Numbered from the stretch's first letter, positions 8,610 through 19,354 are shown. The stretch: DNA of 64,000 nt from Bacteroidota bacterium (GCA_030835135.1 JAUQWO010000081.1:31849-95848), one strand, 5' to 3'. The notes: a model not told the origin generated them from the sequence alone. Numbers and translations are program-made.

Positions 8610-10439
8610 GTGTCCGACGCACCCCTCGCCACCGAACGGGACCGTTCCAGGATCCCGGCGGCCTATACGTGGGATCTCAGCCCCGTCTATCCATCCCTCG
8701 ATGCCTGGCGCACCGCCAAAGATGCGTTCGTTGCACGCCTTCCGGCGATCGATGGGTTCCGCGGGACCCTCGGGTCGTCCGCGCAACGGCTGCGTGCCTG
8801 CCTCGACCTGACCAGCGACATCGGCAAGGAATTCTCGAGACTCTATACGTTCGTCTCAGCGCAGGCCGACATCGATACACGCGATTCGAACTTCCTCGCT
8901 CTCCAGCAGGAGATCGGTCAGATCGGCACAGACCTCGGCACACGGACGGCGTTCATCGAGCCGGAGATCCTGACGATCGATCGCACGGTGATCGACCGCT
9001 TCTTCACCGAGGAGCCGGGCCTGGCGATCCACCGTATGGCGATCGACGATGTGCTCCGGCGGAAGGAGCACACCGGTACCGAGGCCGAGGAGCGCATCAT
9101 CGCCGAGGCAGGACTCATGGCCGAAACGCCGGGGGCGATCTATACTGTCTTCTCGAACGCGGATTTCCCGTTCGCCGAGGTGACCCTCAGCGATGGGAAG
9201 ACCGTGAAACTGGACCGGGCCGCATTTCCGCTGTTCCGGACGTTGCCCGACCGCGAGGACCGCAGGAAGGTGTTCGAAGGGTACTTTGGACGGATGCACG
9301 ACTACCGGCGCACGATCGGCACGCAGCTCTATAGTGAAGTGAAGAAGAATCTCTTCTATCAGCGTGCCCGGAAGTATCCGTCGTGCCTGCATGCTGCCCT
9401 GCACGGGAACAACATTCCTGTCGAGGTCTATCACGCGCTCATCGCCAACGTCCATGGCGCGTTCCCCGTCTTCCACCGGTATCTGGACCTGCGCCGGAGA
9501 CTTCTCGGGGTCGACAAGCTTCACTACCACGATCTGTATGCCCACGTCGTTCCGGGCGTCACACTCGCATACACGTTCTGGGAAGCGCGCGATGTCATCC
9601 TGGCATCGGTGGCCCCGTTGGGAGAGGAGTATCAGCACGTGGCGTCGCGGGCGTTCGCGGAGCGGTGGATGGATGTGTTCCCGAGCGAGGGGAAGATCGG
9701 CGGGGCCTACTCCAACGGCGCGGTATATGACGTCCACCCGTACATCCTGCTCAACTACAATGGCCGGTACGACGATGTCAGCACCGTGACGCACGAGCTC
9801 GGACACACGATGCACAGCTATCGTTCGAACGCCGCCCAGCCGTATGCCACGTCCCGGTATTCGATCTTCGTTGCCGAGGTCGCATCCACGTTCAATGAGG
9901 CACTCCTCCTGGAGCACGTCCTGAAGAACGTCACCGACCGGGATATCCGGCTGTCGCTCCTCATGGATTATCTGGATGGTATCCGTGCGACGATGTTCCG
10001 CCAGACCACATTCGCGGAGTTCGAACTGCGCATCCATGAACATGCGGAGAAGGGGGAATCGCTCACCGGTGATTCGTTGAACGCGCTCTACGGTGAATTG
10101 ACGAGGACATATTACGGCCATGATGCGGGGGTGTGCACTGTGGACGCGTACGTCGATGCGGAATGGGCGGGGATCCCGCACTTCTTCTACAACTTCTATG
10201 TGTTCCAGTACGCCACGTCGCTCACGGCCTCCGCGGCGCTCTCCGAACAGGTGCTGTCCGGCGACAAGGATGCGACGAAGCGCTATCTGGAACTCCTGTC
10301 GGCGGGAGGATCGGACTATCCGATCGAGCTCCTCCGGAAGGCAGGGGTGGACATGACCACGGCGGAGCCGTTCAACGCACTGATCAGGAAGATGGAACGG
10401 GCGATCCTGGAAGTAGAGAAGATCATGAAAAGTAAATAA
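8610..10439 (+). CDS. pepF: Oligoendopeptidase F (M3 metallopeptidase)
   Basis: A 609-residue zinc oligopeptidase that cleaves short peptides in the cytoplasm. The catalytic HExxH is HELGH at residues 395-399, inside THELGHTMHSYRS, with the third ligand Glu about 25 residues on (VAEVASTFNE). The N-terminal helical region (AYTWDLSPVYPSLDAW) is typical of PepF. It begins with GTG at 8610, supported by AAGGAG at 8598-8603, and length matches the family. It is downstream of the esterase-like gene and convergent with the CoA-binding gene. No odd features. Confidence 0.95.
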   Translation: MSDAPLATERDRSRIPAAYTWDLSPVYPSLDAWRTAKDAFVARLPAIDGFRGTLGSSAQRLRACLDLTSDIGKEFSRLYTFVSAQADIDTRDSNFLALQQEIGQIGTDLGTRTAFIEPEILTIDRTVIDRFFTEEPGLAIHRMAIDDVLRRKEHTGTEAEERIIAEAGLMAETPGAIYTVFSNADFPFAEVTLSDGKTVKLDRAAFPLFRTLPDREDRRKVFEGYFGRMHDYRRTIGTQLYSEVKKNLFYQRARKYPSCLHAALHGNNIPVEVYHALIANVHGAFPVFHRYLDLRRRLLGVDKLHYHDLYAHVVPGVTLAYTFWEARDVILASVAPLGEEYQHVASRAFAERWMDVFPSEGKIGGAYSNGAVYDVHPYILLNYNGRYDDVSTVTHELGHTMHSYRSNAAQPYATSRYSIFVAEVASTFNEALLLEHVLKNVTDRDIRLSLLMDYLDGIRATMFRQTTFAEFELRIHEHAEKGESLTGDSLNALYGELTRTYYGHDAGVCTVDAYVDAEWAGIPHFFYNFYVFQYATSLTASAALSEQVLSGDKDATKRYLELLSAGGSDYPIELLRKAGVDMTTAEPFNALIRKMERAILEVEKIMKSK

Positions 10440-10441
10440 TG

Positions 10442-10523
10442 AGGAGTGAAGAGAGGGGGAGGGATCGGCACGCGGCCGGATCTGGCCTGCTTTTTCACTC
10501 TGAACTCTTGACTCTTCACTCCT
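10442..10523. repeat. Inverted repeat between convergent genes
   Basis: Twelve-base perfect arms, AGGAGTGAAGAG at 10442-10453 and its complement at 10512-10523, with a 58-base spacer. It lies between pepF and the CoA-binding gene. It may form a bidirectional terminator or be an interspersed-repeat remnant; the region 10440-10538 holds no gene. Confidence 0.5.
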
Positions 10524-10538
10524 GACGCTTCACTGCCT

Positions 10539-10991
10539 CTACTTCGGCATTTTGCCGAAGATCTTGTTCACGAACCTGTGCACTTTGTGCACCGACCCCA
10601 CCGGTTCGAGGAACATCAGGATGCACTCGCCATCCACCACCGAGGCACCGGCCTTGCGGGCGGCTTCCGCCGCAACGGAGGAATTGGAACCGGGTTGCAT
10701 CCACACGTGCTTCATACCCCGCGTCAGCGCATCCTCGACGACAAGTTGCGTTATGGCAGGCGGCACCACCGTCACGATCGACGCCACGTCGGGAGGCAAT
10801 GACCGCACATCCCTGTAACACTTCTCCCCCTCGACGGTCTCGTGCGACGGATGGACGGGGTACACCGTCAACCCCTTCTCCTTCATCGTCCGGAACACCG
10901 TGTTGCCGAACTTCTTCCGGTCGGCCGACACGCCGATGACCGCATAGGCCGGCGATTCGAAAAATGCATCAACGTCTGCTTTGCTGGACAT
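10539..10991 (-). CDS. CoA-binding protein, YccU/YneT type
   Basis: A 150-residue single-domain CoA_binding (Rossmann) protein of the succinyl-CoA synthetase alpha type. Seen: AYAVIGVSADRKKFGNTVFR (glycine-rich turn binding CoA), YPVHPSHETVEGEKCYRDV, and WMQPGSNS near the C-terminus, all typical of this small family. The start at 10991 (MSSKADVDAFFESP) is chosen over an upstream ATG because GAGAGGTG lies just before it and the extra 33 residues are arginine/proline-rich and not conserved-looking. Role unknown in the family; a CoA-related regulatory or detoxifying role has been proposed. The leader contains a long inverted repeat (11045-11130). Confidence 0.85.
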   Translation of the reverse strand: MSSKADVDAFFESPAYAVIGVSADRKKFGNTVFRTMKEKGLTVYPVHPSHETVEGEKCYRDVRSLPPDVASIVTVVPPAITQLVVEDALTRGMKHVWMQPGSNSSVAAEAARKAGASVVDGECILMFLEPVGSVHKVHRFVNKIFGKMPK

Positions 10992-11044
10992 GATCACCTC
11001 TCTGTGCTGGTGTTCGTTCATGGAAAGCATGAAGTGATATGACT

Positions 11045-11130
11045 CCGGGGGAGGGGCCCCTGTCCCGCGAAACCGCCGGGGGAAGCGCATTCATCAGACA
11101 GGTTTCGTGGAACAGGGGCCTCTCCCCCGG
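11045..11130. repeat. Long imperfect inverted repeat, 30-base arms
   Basis: Arms 11045-11074 and 11101-11130 are complementary at 27 of 30 positions with a 26-base loop. The sequence is GC-rich (each arm starts or ends in CCGGGGGAG or its complement). It lies in the 255-base gap upstream of the CoA-binding gene. No transposase is present. Confidence 0.75.
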
Positions 11131-11177
11131 GCCGGGACACGTGAAGAGTGTGTTCCTCCCCACGGTACGAGACCTGG

Positions 11178-11225
11178 AGCACAAAGGCCGTCCTCCCGCG
11201 GAGCGGGACGGAACGGCCTTGTGCT
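11178..11225 (-). terminator. Hairpin downstream of the DHOD-like gene
   Basis: AGCACAA and GGCCGT blocks (11178-11191) pair with ACGGCCTTGTGCT (11213-11225), with a second inner stem of CCCGC/GCGGG. It starts 22 bases after the stop at 11247. There is no long T run, so termination is likely but not certain. Confidence 0.6.
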
Positions 11226-11246
11226 ACGGTGATACGGTACCGCAGA

Positions 11247-12236
11247 TCACTTGAAGCGGTTGAGCGCCTTCATGTAATTGGCGCGCTCGAATGCGGACGG
11301 GTCGGCCACCGACTTCTGGCTCATGCTCCCGCGCATCTGCTTCACCGACGTGTATTCGTGCTCGAGCAGCCAACGGTCGAGTTCCTGAAGGATCTCACCG
11401 ATGCGGCCGGGCCCGTGCAGCAGCAGCGACGAGCAGATCTGCGTCACGTCTGCGCCCGCCATCAGCAGCTTCACGACGTCCTGCGCACTGTGCACGCCGC
11501 TGGTCGCCGCAAGGCTCGCCTTCACACGGCCATACAGCACCGCGACCCAGCGCAGCGGCAGACGGATCGCCTGCGATGTGCTGAGCGTGACGTTCGGCAC
11601 CACCTCGAGCCCCTCGATGTCCAGGTCCGGCTGATAGAACCGGTTGAACATCACCAGGCCATCCGCACCGGCCTGGTCGAGCTGCGCCGCCATGTGCGCC
11701 ATCGAGCTGAAGAACGGGCTCAGTTTCATGGCCACGGGGATCGTGACCGTGCTCTTGACCGCCTTCAGGACATCGAGGTAGCGCTGTTCCACCGCCGCAC
11801 CACTCAGCTTCGGGTCCGTCGGGATGTAATACACGTTCAGTTCGAGGGCATTCGCGCCGGCATCCTGGATCTTCTTTGCATACTGGATCCAGCCGCCAGT
11901 GGAGATGCCGTTCAGACTGCCGATGATGGGGATATCGACGGCTTCCTTGGCCTTCCGGATGTGTTCGATGTACTCATCGGGACCGAGATTGTATTCGCCG
12001 GTCTCCGGGAAGTACGAGAGCGCTTCCGCAAAGCTCTGGGTGCCGTACGACAGATAGTGCTCGAGTTCCGCTGCCTCGTGATGGATCTGCTCTTCGAACA
12101 GAGAGTACATCACGATCGCTGCCGCACCGGCATCCTCCATCCGCTTGATCCCGTCGAGAGTACGGGAGAGCGGACTGGCGGACGGCACGAGCGGATTCTT
12201 CAGCTTCAGGCCGAGATATGAGGTTGAAAGATCCAT
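11247..12236 (-). CDS. Dihydroorotate dehydrogenase-like FMN protein
   Basis: A 329-residue TIM-barrel flavoprotein of the dihydroorotate dehydrogenase superfamily. It opens [21 protein letters not shown], has [11 protein letters not shown], and an FMN-phosphate region ([19 protein letters not shown]). It lies 38 bases after nifJ on the same strand, a pairing seen in other anaerobes and FCB genomes, so it is probably cotranscribed with it. The physiological substrate of this branch is unsettled: it is not certain that it works in pyrimidine synthesis, and it may take electrons to or from ferredoxin. A hairpin follows the stop. Confidence 0.85.
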   Translation of the reverse strand: MDLSTSYLGLKLKNPLVPSASPLSRTLDGIKRMEDAGAAAIVMYSLFEEQIHHEAAELEHYLSYGTQSFAEALSYFPETGEYNLGPDEYIEHIRKAKEAVDIPIIGSLNGISTGGWIQYAKKIQDAGANALELNVYYIPTDPKLSGAAVEQRYLDVLKAVKSTVTIPVAMKLSPFFSSMAHMAAQLDQAGADGLVMFNRFYQPDLDIEGLEVVPNVTLSTSQAIRLPLRWVAVLYGRVKASLAATSGVHSAQDVVKLLMAGADVTQICSSLLLHGPGRIGEILQELDRWLLEHEYTSVKQMRGSMSQKSVADPSAFERANYMKALNRFK

Positions 12237-12274
12237 GGTTCGCTATTCCTGTCAGGTATTTAATTCACGTAGAC

Positions 12275-15200
12275 TTAGTTCGATCCGGTCTTTGCACCGG
12301 TCTCCCACTCCCTGGCGGCCTCTTCGAACCACTTCCAGCGCGCCTTCGCATCCTCATCGGCGATCGCCATGAGACGCTTCGCCTCTTCCGGATTGCTCTT
12401 CGTGAGCATCTTATACCGGGTCTCCATGTACGCGTATTCATCGAACCGCATCTTCGGCGGCTTGGAGTCCAGCTTCAACGGATTCTTCCCTTCCGCCAGC
12501 GTCAACGGGTTGAACCGGTACAGCGGCCAGTGTCCGCTTTCCACCGCGGCCTTCTGGTTCACCATACCCCGGCCCATATCGATGCCGTGCGCGATGCAAT
12601 GGCTGTACGCGATGATGATCGCGGGGCCATCGTAGGCGTCGGCCTCGAGGAAGGCACGGATGGTCTGGAGATCGTTCTGACCCATCGCCACCTGCGCAAC
12701 GTACACGCCGCCGTAGGTCATCGCGATACGCCCGAGGTCCTTCTTGGCAAGCGGCTTCCCGCCGGCAGCGAACTTCGCCACCGCGGAGCGCGGGGTCGAC
12801 TTGGACATCTGACCGCCGGTGTTGGAGTACACTTCGGTGTCCAGCACCAGGATGTTGACGTTCTTGCCGGACGCCAGCACGTGATCCAGGCCGCCGAACC
12901 CGATGTCGTATGCCCAGCCGTCACCACCGATGATCCAGATGCTGCGCTTCACCAGCGTGTCGGCCAGCGTCGTGAGGCTTTTCGCTTCCGGCGTGGTGAT
13001 GCCGGCCAGCTTCTGCTTCAACACCGCAACGCGGTCGCGCTGCGCCTTGATACCCGCTTCATCCGTCTGCTTCGCTTCGAGGATGCCCTTCGCCAGATCG
13101 TCGCCGACCTGCGCCGCGAGGCCCTGCAGAAGCTCCTGCGCCATCACCTGGTGCTTGTCCACCGTCAGCCGCATGCCCAGACCGAACTCGGCATTGTCCT
13201 CGAACAGCGAGTTGGACCACGCCGGGCCGCGCCCGTCCTTGTTCTTCGACCACGGGGTTGTCGGCAGGTTGCCGCCGTAGATCGAGGAGCACCCCGTGGC
13301 ATTCGCCACGATGGTACGGTCGCCGAAGAGCTGCGACACGAGCTTCACGTACGGCGTCTCGCCGCACCCGGAGCACGCACCGGAGAACTCGAACAACGGT
13401 TGGAGGAACTGCGCACCCTTCACCGAGTCCACCTTCACCGTCGTGCGGTCGGCCTCGGGGAGACCCAGGAAGAAGTTGAAGTTCGCATGCTCGGTCTCGC
13501 GGATCGGCGGCTGCGCGGCCATGTTGATCGCCTTCAGCCGCACCTCGCTCTTGTTCTTCGCCGGACACACGTCCACGCACAGCTCGCAGCCGGTGCAATC
13601 TTCCGGCGCCACCTGCACGGTGTACTTCATGCCCTTGTACTCCGGTCCCTTGTAGTCCACACCCTTGAACGTGGCCGGGGCCTTGGGCAGCAATGCCGCA
13701 TCATACACCTTCGTGCGGATCGCGGCGTGCGGACAGACCATCGCGCACTTGTTGCACTGGATGCACGTGACCGGATCCCACACCGGGATCTCGAGCGCGA
13801 TGTTGCGCTTTTCCCACTGCGTGGTGCCCGTCGGGAACGTGCCGTCCACCGGCATCTTGCTCACCGGCAGGTCGTCGCCGAAGCCCGCGATGATCTGTGC
13901 CGTGACGCTCTTGATGAATTCCGGCGCGGTATTGGGAACGACCGGCGGCATCGTGATCGTGCTGCTCGCGGTCGCAGGGACCTTCACTTCATGCAGGTTG
14001 GCGATGGTCGCATCCACGGCCTGATAGTTCTGCTGGACGATCTGATCGCCCTTCTTGCCGTAGGTCTTCTTGATCGACTTCTTGATGGACTCGATGGCCA
14101 CGTCCTTCGGCAGGACGCCGGAGATGGCGAAGAAGCAGGTCTGCATGATCGTGTTCACGCGGCCGCCCATGCCGGTGGCGGTGCCGACCTTGTACGCATC
14201 GATCACATAGAACTTGATCTTCTTGCTGATCAGCTGTTCCTGGATGTGGCGCGGCAGATGCTGCCACACCTCGTCCGGACCGTACATCGAGTTCAACAGG
14301 AATGTGCTGCCCGGCAACGCGGCCTTCAGCACATCGAACTTCTCGAGGAAGAACCACTGGTGGCAGGCGATGAACTTCGCCGTCGTGATCAGATACGTGG
14401 AACGGATCGGACGCGGACCGAACCGCAGGTGCGACGTGGTGGTCGAACCGGACTTCTTCGAGTCGTACACGAAGTAGCCCTGTGCGTAGAAATCGGTGTC
14501 CTCGCCGATGATCTTGATGGAGTTCTTGTTCGCACCCACCGTGCCGTCGGCGCCCAGACCGTAGAACATCCCGCGGAACACATCATCGGGCTCGGTCGAG
14601 AAGTTCGCGTCGTACGTGAGGCTGGAGTTCGTGACGTCGTCGATGATGCCGATCGTGAAGTGGTTCTTCGGCTTCGGTTTCCCGAGTTCGTCGAATACGG
14701 CCTTCACCATGGCCGGCGTGAATTCCTTGGACGACAGGCCGTAGCGGCCGCCGATGACGCGCGGCATGGTCTTCACCGGTGCCGTGCCCTCCATCAGACC
14801 TTCGCTCAGGGCGCTGAGGACGTCCATGTACAGCGGTTCGCCGAGCGCACCGGGTTCCTTGGTGCGGTCGAGCACGGCGATCGACTTCACCGTTGCCGGG
14901 AGCGCGCCGAGGAAATGCTTCACGGAGAACGGACGGAAGAGATGGACCTTCAGAAGGCCGAGGTTCGCGCCCTTCGCGTTCAGATACTCGAGGGCTTCCT
15001 GTGCCGCTTCGGCGCCGGAGCCCATGATGATGATGACGCGTTCCGCCGTCGGCGAGCCGACGTAGTCGAACAGCTTGTACGAACGCCCGACGACCTTCGC
15101 GAACGCGTCCATCGCCTTCTGGACGATGTCCGGGCAGGCATCGTAGTACGGATTGCAGCTCTCACGGCCCTGGAAGTAGACGTCCGGGTTCTGGGCGGTG

Positions 15201-15850
15201 CCGCGCATCACCGGATTGTCCGGCGTCAGGCCGCGGAGGCGGTGCGCCTGCACGAGATCGTCGCTGATCAGCGCGCGCAGATCCTCATCGGTGAGCTGTT
15301 CGATCTTCTGCACTTCGTGCGAGGTGCGGAAACCATCGAAGAAATGAATGAACGGGACGCGCGCTTCGAGCGTGGCCGCCTGGGAGATCAGGGCGAAGTC
15401 CATCACTTCCTGCACGCTGTTGGAAGCGAGCATGCCCCAACCCGCTGCACGCGTGGACATCACATCGCTATGGTCGCCGAAGATCGACAGTGCGTTGTGG
15501 GCAAGAGCACGGGCCGACACGTGGAACACGGTCGATGTCAATTCACCGGCGATCTTGAACATGTTCGGGATCATCAGGAGCAGACCCTGCGACGCGGTGA
15601 AGGTCGTCGAGAGCGCACCCGTCTGCAGCGCGCCGTGCACGGCACCCGCCGCGCCACCTTCGCTCTGCATTTCCGTGACGGACGGAACGGTTCCCCAGAG
15701 ATTCTTCCGGCCCTGGGAGGACCATTCATCAGCCCACTCGCCCATGTTCGAGGAGGGCGTGATGGGGTAGATGGCAATGACCTCGTTCAGCTTATGAGCT
15801 ACATACGCTGCCGCTTCATTGCCGTCAATCGTGACCATTTGTCGTTTCAT
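12275..15850 (-). CDS. nifJ: Pyruvate:ferredoxin (flavodoxin) oxidoreductase
   Basis: A full-length 1191-residue single-chain enzyme that oxidises pyruvate to acetyl-CoA and CO2 and reduces ferredoxin, or runs backwards in carbon fixation. Order: N-terminal pyrimidine-binding domain (IAIYPITPSSNMGEWAD), domain II/III, two [4Fe-4S] sites in the ferredoxin-like insert (CIQCNKCAMVCPHAA and CTGCELCVDVCPAK), a further cysteine pair CSGCGETPY for the proximal cluster, and the thiamine diphosphate domain (GGDGWAYDIGFGGLDHV). The start at 15850 has AAGGAAGAG upstream. It is oxygen-sensitive in most organisms, which contrasts with the cbb3 oxidase in the same window. Confidence 0.98.
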   Translation of the reverse strand: MKRQMVTIDGNEAAAYVAHKLNEVIAIYPITPSSNMGEWADEWSSQGRKNLWGTVPSVTEMQSEGGAAGAVHGALQTGALSTTFTASQGLLLMIPNMFKIAGELTSTVFHVSARALAHNALSIFGDHSDVMSTRAAGWGMLASNSVQEVMDFALISQAATLEARVPFIHFFDGFRTSHEVQKIEQLTDEDLRALISDDLVQAHRLRGLTPDNPVMRGTAQNPDVYFQGRESCNPYYDACPDIVQKAMDAFAKVVGRSYKLFDYVGSPTAERVIIIMGSGAEAAQEALEYLNAKGANLGLLKVHLFRPFSVKHFLGALPATVKSIAVLDRTKEPGALGEPLYMDVLSALSEGLMEGTAPVKTMPRVIGGRYGLSSKEFTPAMVKAVFDELGKPKPKNHFTIGIIDDVTNSSLTYDANFSTEPDDVFRGMFYGLGADGTVGANKNSIKIIGEDTDFYAQGYFVYDSKKSGSTTTSHLRFGPRPIRSTYLITTAKFIACHQWFFLEKFDVLKAALPGSTFLLNSMYGPDEVWQHLPRHIQEQLISKKIKFYVIDAYKVGTATGMGGRVNTIMQTCFFAISGVLPKDVAIESIKKSIKKTYGKKGDQIVQQNYQAVDATIANLHEVKVPATASSTITMPPVVPNTAPEFIKSVTAQIIAGFGDDLPVSKMPVDGTFPTGTTQWEKRNIALEIPVWDPVTCIQCNKCAMVCPHAAIRTKVYDAALLPKAPATFKGVDYKGPEYKGMKYTVQVAPEDCTGCELCVDVCPAKNKSEVRLKAINMAAQPPIRETEHANFNFFLGLPEADRTTVKVDSVKGAQFLQPLFEFSGACSGCGETPYVKLVSQLFGDRTIVANATGCSSIYGGNLPTTPWSKNKDGRGPAWSNSLFEDNAEFGLGMRLTVDKHQVMAQELLQGLAAQVGDDLAKGILEAKQTDEAGIKAQRDRVAVLKQKLAGITTPEAKSLTTLADTLVKRSIWIIGGDGWAYDIGFGGLDHVLASGKNVNILVLDTEVYSNTGGQMSKSTPRSAVAKFAAGGKPLAKKDLGRIAMTYGGVYVAQVAMGQNDLQTIRAFLEADAYDGPAIIIAYSHCIAHGIDMGRGMVNQKAAVESGHWPLYRFNPLTLAEGKNPLKLDSKPPKMRFDEYAYMETRYKMLTKSNPEEAKRLMAIADEDAKARWKWFEEAAREWETGAKTGSN

Positions 15851-16040
15851 TGCTCTTCCTTGACAGTTACAGGGGACACATCATTGGCATCCAAACGTAG
15901 TAAACCATAAGAGGACTTGCGAATAGCATGCCAGAAATTCCGGCAAAATACGCCAAAAAGTGGCAACGGAAGGGGTAGAATTCCGAGAAATGGGAAAAAC
16001 GGGGGAGAAAGTAGGAATCGGGAATCGTCCAAAACGGACG

Positions 16041-18281
16041 CTAGCCGCCGCCCAGCATATGCCAGATCTGCGCGACGACAAAGCAGGCCGCAAACCCCAT
16101 CCCCAACGGGAGAAGGGTCGCCACCGCTGTCCACTTCGCGCTCCGGGTCTCTTTGTAGATCGTGAATATCGTCGTTGAACACGGGTTGTGCAACAGACTG
16201 AACAGCATCAAACAGATCCCGGTCAATGACGTCCACCCGCCCGCCTGCAGGATCACCGCCGTGGCCGTCGCGGAATCCGTATCGAACATCACCCCGGCCC
16301 CCGCCCCCACACTGTTCAAGGTGGTCGTCAACACCGTCAGCATCAGAACGGTGGGGATCACGATCTCATTCGCCGGAATGGCGATGATGTAGGCAAGCAG
16401 GATCACACCGTTCAATCCCAGCAGGATCCCGAACGGATCGGCCCAGTGAATGAAGTGCTCGGCAACCGTCACCCCACCGACGGTCACATTCGCCACGACC
16501 CAGATCACGACACCCGCCGGAACGGCGAAGACGATCGCGCGCCACAGAACGAACACGGTCCGGTCGATGAGCGACGTATACAACGTCTGGAGAATGCGCG
16601 GTGGACGGTAGGGTGGCAACTCCAGACTGAACGCCGACGCTTCGCCGCGCAGCACGCTACGCGAGAGCGACCACGACACCGCGAGACTGAGGACGACGCC
16701 GAGCAGAGCAACGCCCACCACGGCGCCGGCCGCAGCGATGCCCGCCAGATGCGGCGGCGCAAGGATGCCGACGAAGATCGAGGCGATCAGGATCTGCGTG
16801 GGCCAGCGGCCGTTGCACAACGAGAAGTTGTTCGTGATGATGGCGATCAGACGCTCGCGCGGACTGTCGATGATGCGCGTCGCCACCACGCCGGCCGCAT
16901 TGCACCCGAACCCCATGGTCATCGTGAGTGCCTGCTTCCCATGGGCACCCGCCGAACGGTACAACGCGTCCATGTTGAACGCCACCCGCGGCAGATACCC
17001 GAAGTCCTCCAGCAGCGTGAACACCGGGAAGAAGATCATCATCGGCGGCAACATCACGCTCACCACCCAGGCACCCGCCAGATACGCGCCATCGATGAGG
17101 ACTCCCGTGAGCCACGCCGGCGACCCCAGTGCGGCCATCCCGGCCTTCAGCATCGGATGCACATTGTCCACAAGCAGATACGAAAGAAGCGCCGACGGGA
17201 CGTTCGCACCTTCCACGGTCAGCCAGAACACGGCGGCCAGCAGCAGGAGCATGATCGGAAAGCCCGTCCACTTGCTCGTGACCAGGCGGTCGATGGTGCG
17301 ATCCAGCGAGAACCTGCTCCGCGCACCCTGGCGCGTGACCGCCCGGTCCGCGATGCGCGCGGCATCCTCATAGATCCCCTCCATCAGGGCATCATGATAT
17401 CCCTCGCCCATCTCGAGACGGAGCGCATTGGCTTCACGGAGCAACGCGGCACGCTGCTCCCCATCCGTGGCCTCACCATCGCGCGGACGGCCGGGCAGCT
17501 CGAGCAGTTCGCCGTTGCGTACGGCATCGATCATGCGCTGATCGCCTTCGAGCAGACGGAGCGCGACCCACCGGGCATTCGGCAGGCCGGGGATCGCCGC
17601 ACGCACGCTCGCGGTCATCCGCTCCACAATGCCAAGAACGGAAGCGGGAATGCTGCCGACGCGGTGGGGCGTGCAGACGAATGTGCCGGAGGCAACGTCC
17701 GCGACCGCCTGGAGAAGCGCATCGATCCCCTCCCGCTGCCGCGCCGCAGTGAGCACCACCGGGATGCCGAGATCACGCGCGAGCATCCGGTCGTCGATGG
17801 TCAGGTTGTGCCGCCGCGCTTCATCCATCAGGTTCACGCACAGCACGGCACGGTCCGTGATCTCCAGCACCTGGAGCACCAGGTTCAGGTTCCGTTCGAG
17901 CCGCGTGGCGTCCACGACGATGATGGTGACATCCGGCCTGCCGAAGAGGATGAAATCACGGGCAACCTCTTCGTCCGCACTGGTGGAGAGCAACGAATAC
18001 GTGCCCGGCAGATCCACGATGCGATAGCGCTTGTCCGCCAGCGCGAACGCCCCTTCCGCACGCGTCACGGTTTTTCCCGGCCAGTTGCCGGTATGCTGCC
18101 GCAGTCCCGTCAGGGAGTTGAAGACGGTGCTCTTGCCGGTGTTCGGATTCCCGGCGAGCGCCAGGATGTGATCCACATTCCCGGTGTCGATGCCGAGACG
18201 GGTCAGATGTCCGGCATTGAATGCCGGACAGGTCGCGCAGTTCTCCGGTACCGCGGGTGTGTGCACGGTCTGTTCGTTCAT
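16041..18281 (-). CDS. feoB: Ferrous iron transport protein B
   Basis: A 746-residue FeoB, the GTP-driven inner-membrane Fe(II) transporter. The N-terminal G domain has G1 GNPNTGKS (residues 44-51), G3 [10 protein letters not shown] and G4 NLMDE. The membrane part has the two Gate motifs with conserved Cys ([28 protein letters not shown]). A CATC pair at residues 15-18 precedes the G domain and could bind metal. The ATG overlaps the stop of the DtxR-FeoA gene by four bases, so translation is coupled. Its stop is followed by a small CGTCC/GGACG hairpin (16026-16040). No feoC is present. Confidence 0.97.
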   Translation of the reverse strand: MNEQTVHTPAVPENCATCPAFNAGHLTRLGIDTGNVDHILALAGNPNTGKSTVFNSLTGLRQHTGNWPGKTVTRAEGAFALADKRYRIVDLPGTYSLLSTSADEEVARDFILFGRPDVTIIVVDATRLERNLNLVLQVLEITDRAVLCVNLMDEARRHNLTIDDRMLARDLGIPVVLTAARQREGIDALLQAVADVASGTFVCTPHRVGSIPASVLGIVERMTASVRAAIPGLPNARWVALRLLEGDQRMIDAVRNGELLELPGRPRDGEATDGEQRAALLREANALRLEMGEGYHDALMEGIYEDAARIADRAVTRQGARSRFSLDRTIDRLVTSKWTGFPIMLLLLAAVFWLTVEGANVPSALLSYLLVDNVHPMLKAGMAALGSPAWLTGVLIDGAYLAGAWVVSVMLPPMMIFFPVFTLLEDFGYLPRVAFNMDALYRSAGAHGKQALTMTMGFGCNAAGVVATRIIDSPRERLIAIITNNFSLCNGRWPTQILIASIFVGILAPPHLAGIAAAGAVVGVALLGVVLSLAVSWSLSRSVLRGEASAFSLELPPYRPPRILQTLYTSLIDRTVFVLWRAIVFAVPAGVVIWVVANVTVGGVTVAEHFIHWADPFGILLGLNGVILLAYIIAIPANEIVIPTVLMLTVLTTTLNSVGAGAGVMFDTDSATATAVILQAGGWTSLTGICLMLFSLLHNPCSTTIFTIYKETRSAKWTAVATLLPLGMGFAACFVVAQIWHMLGGG

Positions 18282-19306
18282 GCGCCGCTCCGCACCGGTG
18301 TCACGTAGATCTGATCCGCCTGTTCGCGACGGAGCGCGACGAGCGTGCCGCGTACCAGATAGGCGCGCGGGTTGCCGGTAAGACTGTCAAGTTCGGGGGT
18401 GATGCGCGTGCCGGGTACGATGCCGAGGTCCATGAGCCGGCGCCGCTGCTGCCCGCGGCACAACCGCGAGATGGAAGTCACCTGCGCCTCGTCGCCGGGT
18501 CCTACCGCGGAGAGCGCCAGGAACGATCCCGGCCGGGGCTGGTCCGCCGGCGCCCGCACGGCTGTGATGAGCCGCGCAAGCGCGGGTTCGATGACATGCT
18601 CCTCGCCCTGCGCTTCGATGCGGACACGCGCAGGAGAGTTTTCAAGCACTTCGAGGAACAGTCCATGATGCATCCCGATCGCAACGAGCCGGTCATACAT
18701 CGCCGGGGGCTCATCCTCGACATGGACGATCCGCACGTAGGAGCCGGCGGGGAATGCCGTGAGGACCTCTCCCGGGATCGCGGGCATTTCGCCGGACGCC
18801 GACGGGATGGGATCGCCATGGGGGTCGAACTGGGGGTTGGAAAGCCGGGCGGCAAGGGCATCGGCATCGGCCGCGGTCATCCGGTGCTCTTCGAATTCCG
18901 CTACCCGGTGCCAGTCGGCCTCGCGCACGCTCGTCTCGTCGGCGAGATAGCGCTCCCACAAACGGTGGATACGGATGACGCGCAGTGCGTACGCCGTGCC
19001 CTCTTCCGTGAGCCGGAATCCGTGTTCTTCGGGGAGCACCAGCCCCATCGCCTCGAGCCGCATCACGAGCCGGGTGGCGAGCGCCGTGGTGGTCTGCAGT
19101 GCACCGGCAATGCTTTCGATCGTGCATGCCACGCCGCGGGTTCGGCAGTCGAACGCATGCTTGAGGGCATCTTCCAGGGCGGTACGTGCGGTCTCGCTTC
19201 TCGCCCGCGTGAAGCGGGCAACAAAGCGTCGCCGCCATGCCGGGACGAACAACGCCGGCGCGGCGAGCAACAATCCCGTCAGAATGAAGAAAACTGTGTA
19301 GTCCAT
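18278..19306 (-). CDS. Membrane-anchored DtxR-type regulator fused to FeoA domains
   Basis: A 342-residue fusion. Residues 4-24 form one hydrophobic helix followed by Arg-rich sequence (RRRFVARF), so the rest should face the cytoplasm. Next is a DtxR/MntR winged helix (about 35-105) and dimerisation domain. Ligands look intact: HRLWERYL, then H-R-V-A-E-F-E-E-H, which matches the H-x3-C/E-x2-E-H pattern with Glu in the Cys102 position, as in Mnt[10 protein letters not shown] is typical. A first SH3/FeoA-like domain (about 200-265) and a second FeoA domain (about 275-340) follow. It may sense iron and act on FeoB or DNA. It heads the feoB operon, with a promoter at 19355-19383. Confidence 0.85.
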   Translation of the reverse strand: MDYTVFFILTGLLLAAPALFVPAWRRRFVARFTRARSETARTALEDALKHAFDCRTRGVACTIESIAGALQTTTALATRLVMRLEAMGLVLPEEHGFRLTEEGTAYALRVIRIHRLWERYLADETSVREADWHRVAEFEEHRMTAADADALAARLSNPQFDPHGDPIPSASGEMPAIPGEVLTAFPAGSYVRIVHVEDEPPAMYDRLVAIGMHHGLFLEVLENSPARVRIEAQGEEHVIEPALARLITAVRAPADQPRPGSFLALSAVGPGDEAQVTSISRLCRGQQRRRLMDLGIVPGTRITPELDSLTGNPRAYLVRGTLVALRREQADQIYVTPVRSGA

Positions 19307-19354
19307 GGCTATCTAGTACAACACATGCAGGGTCAGGAGGTTCCGTCTCCCTGT

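Noticed and set aside
12218..15910. A 1230-codon open frame on the plus strand opposite nifJ
   Set aside because: It mirrors the third-position GC bias of nifJ, is rich in Arg, His and Val, and has no motif or ribosome site.
15851..16040. Small gene between nifJ and feoB
   Set aside because: Short frames exist on both strands but none has a ribosome site or protein-like sequence; only a weak hairpin is present after feoB.
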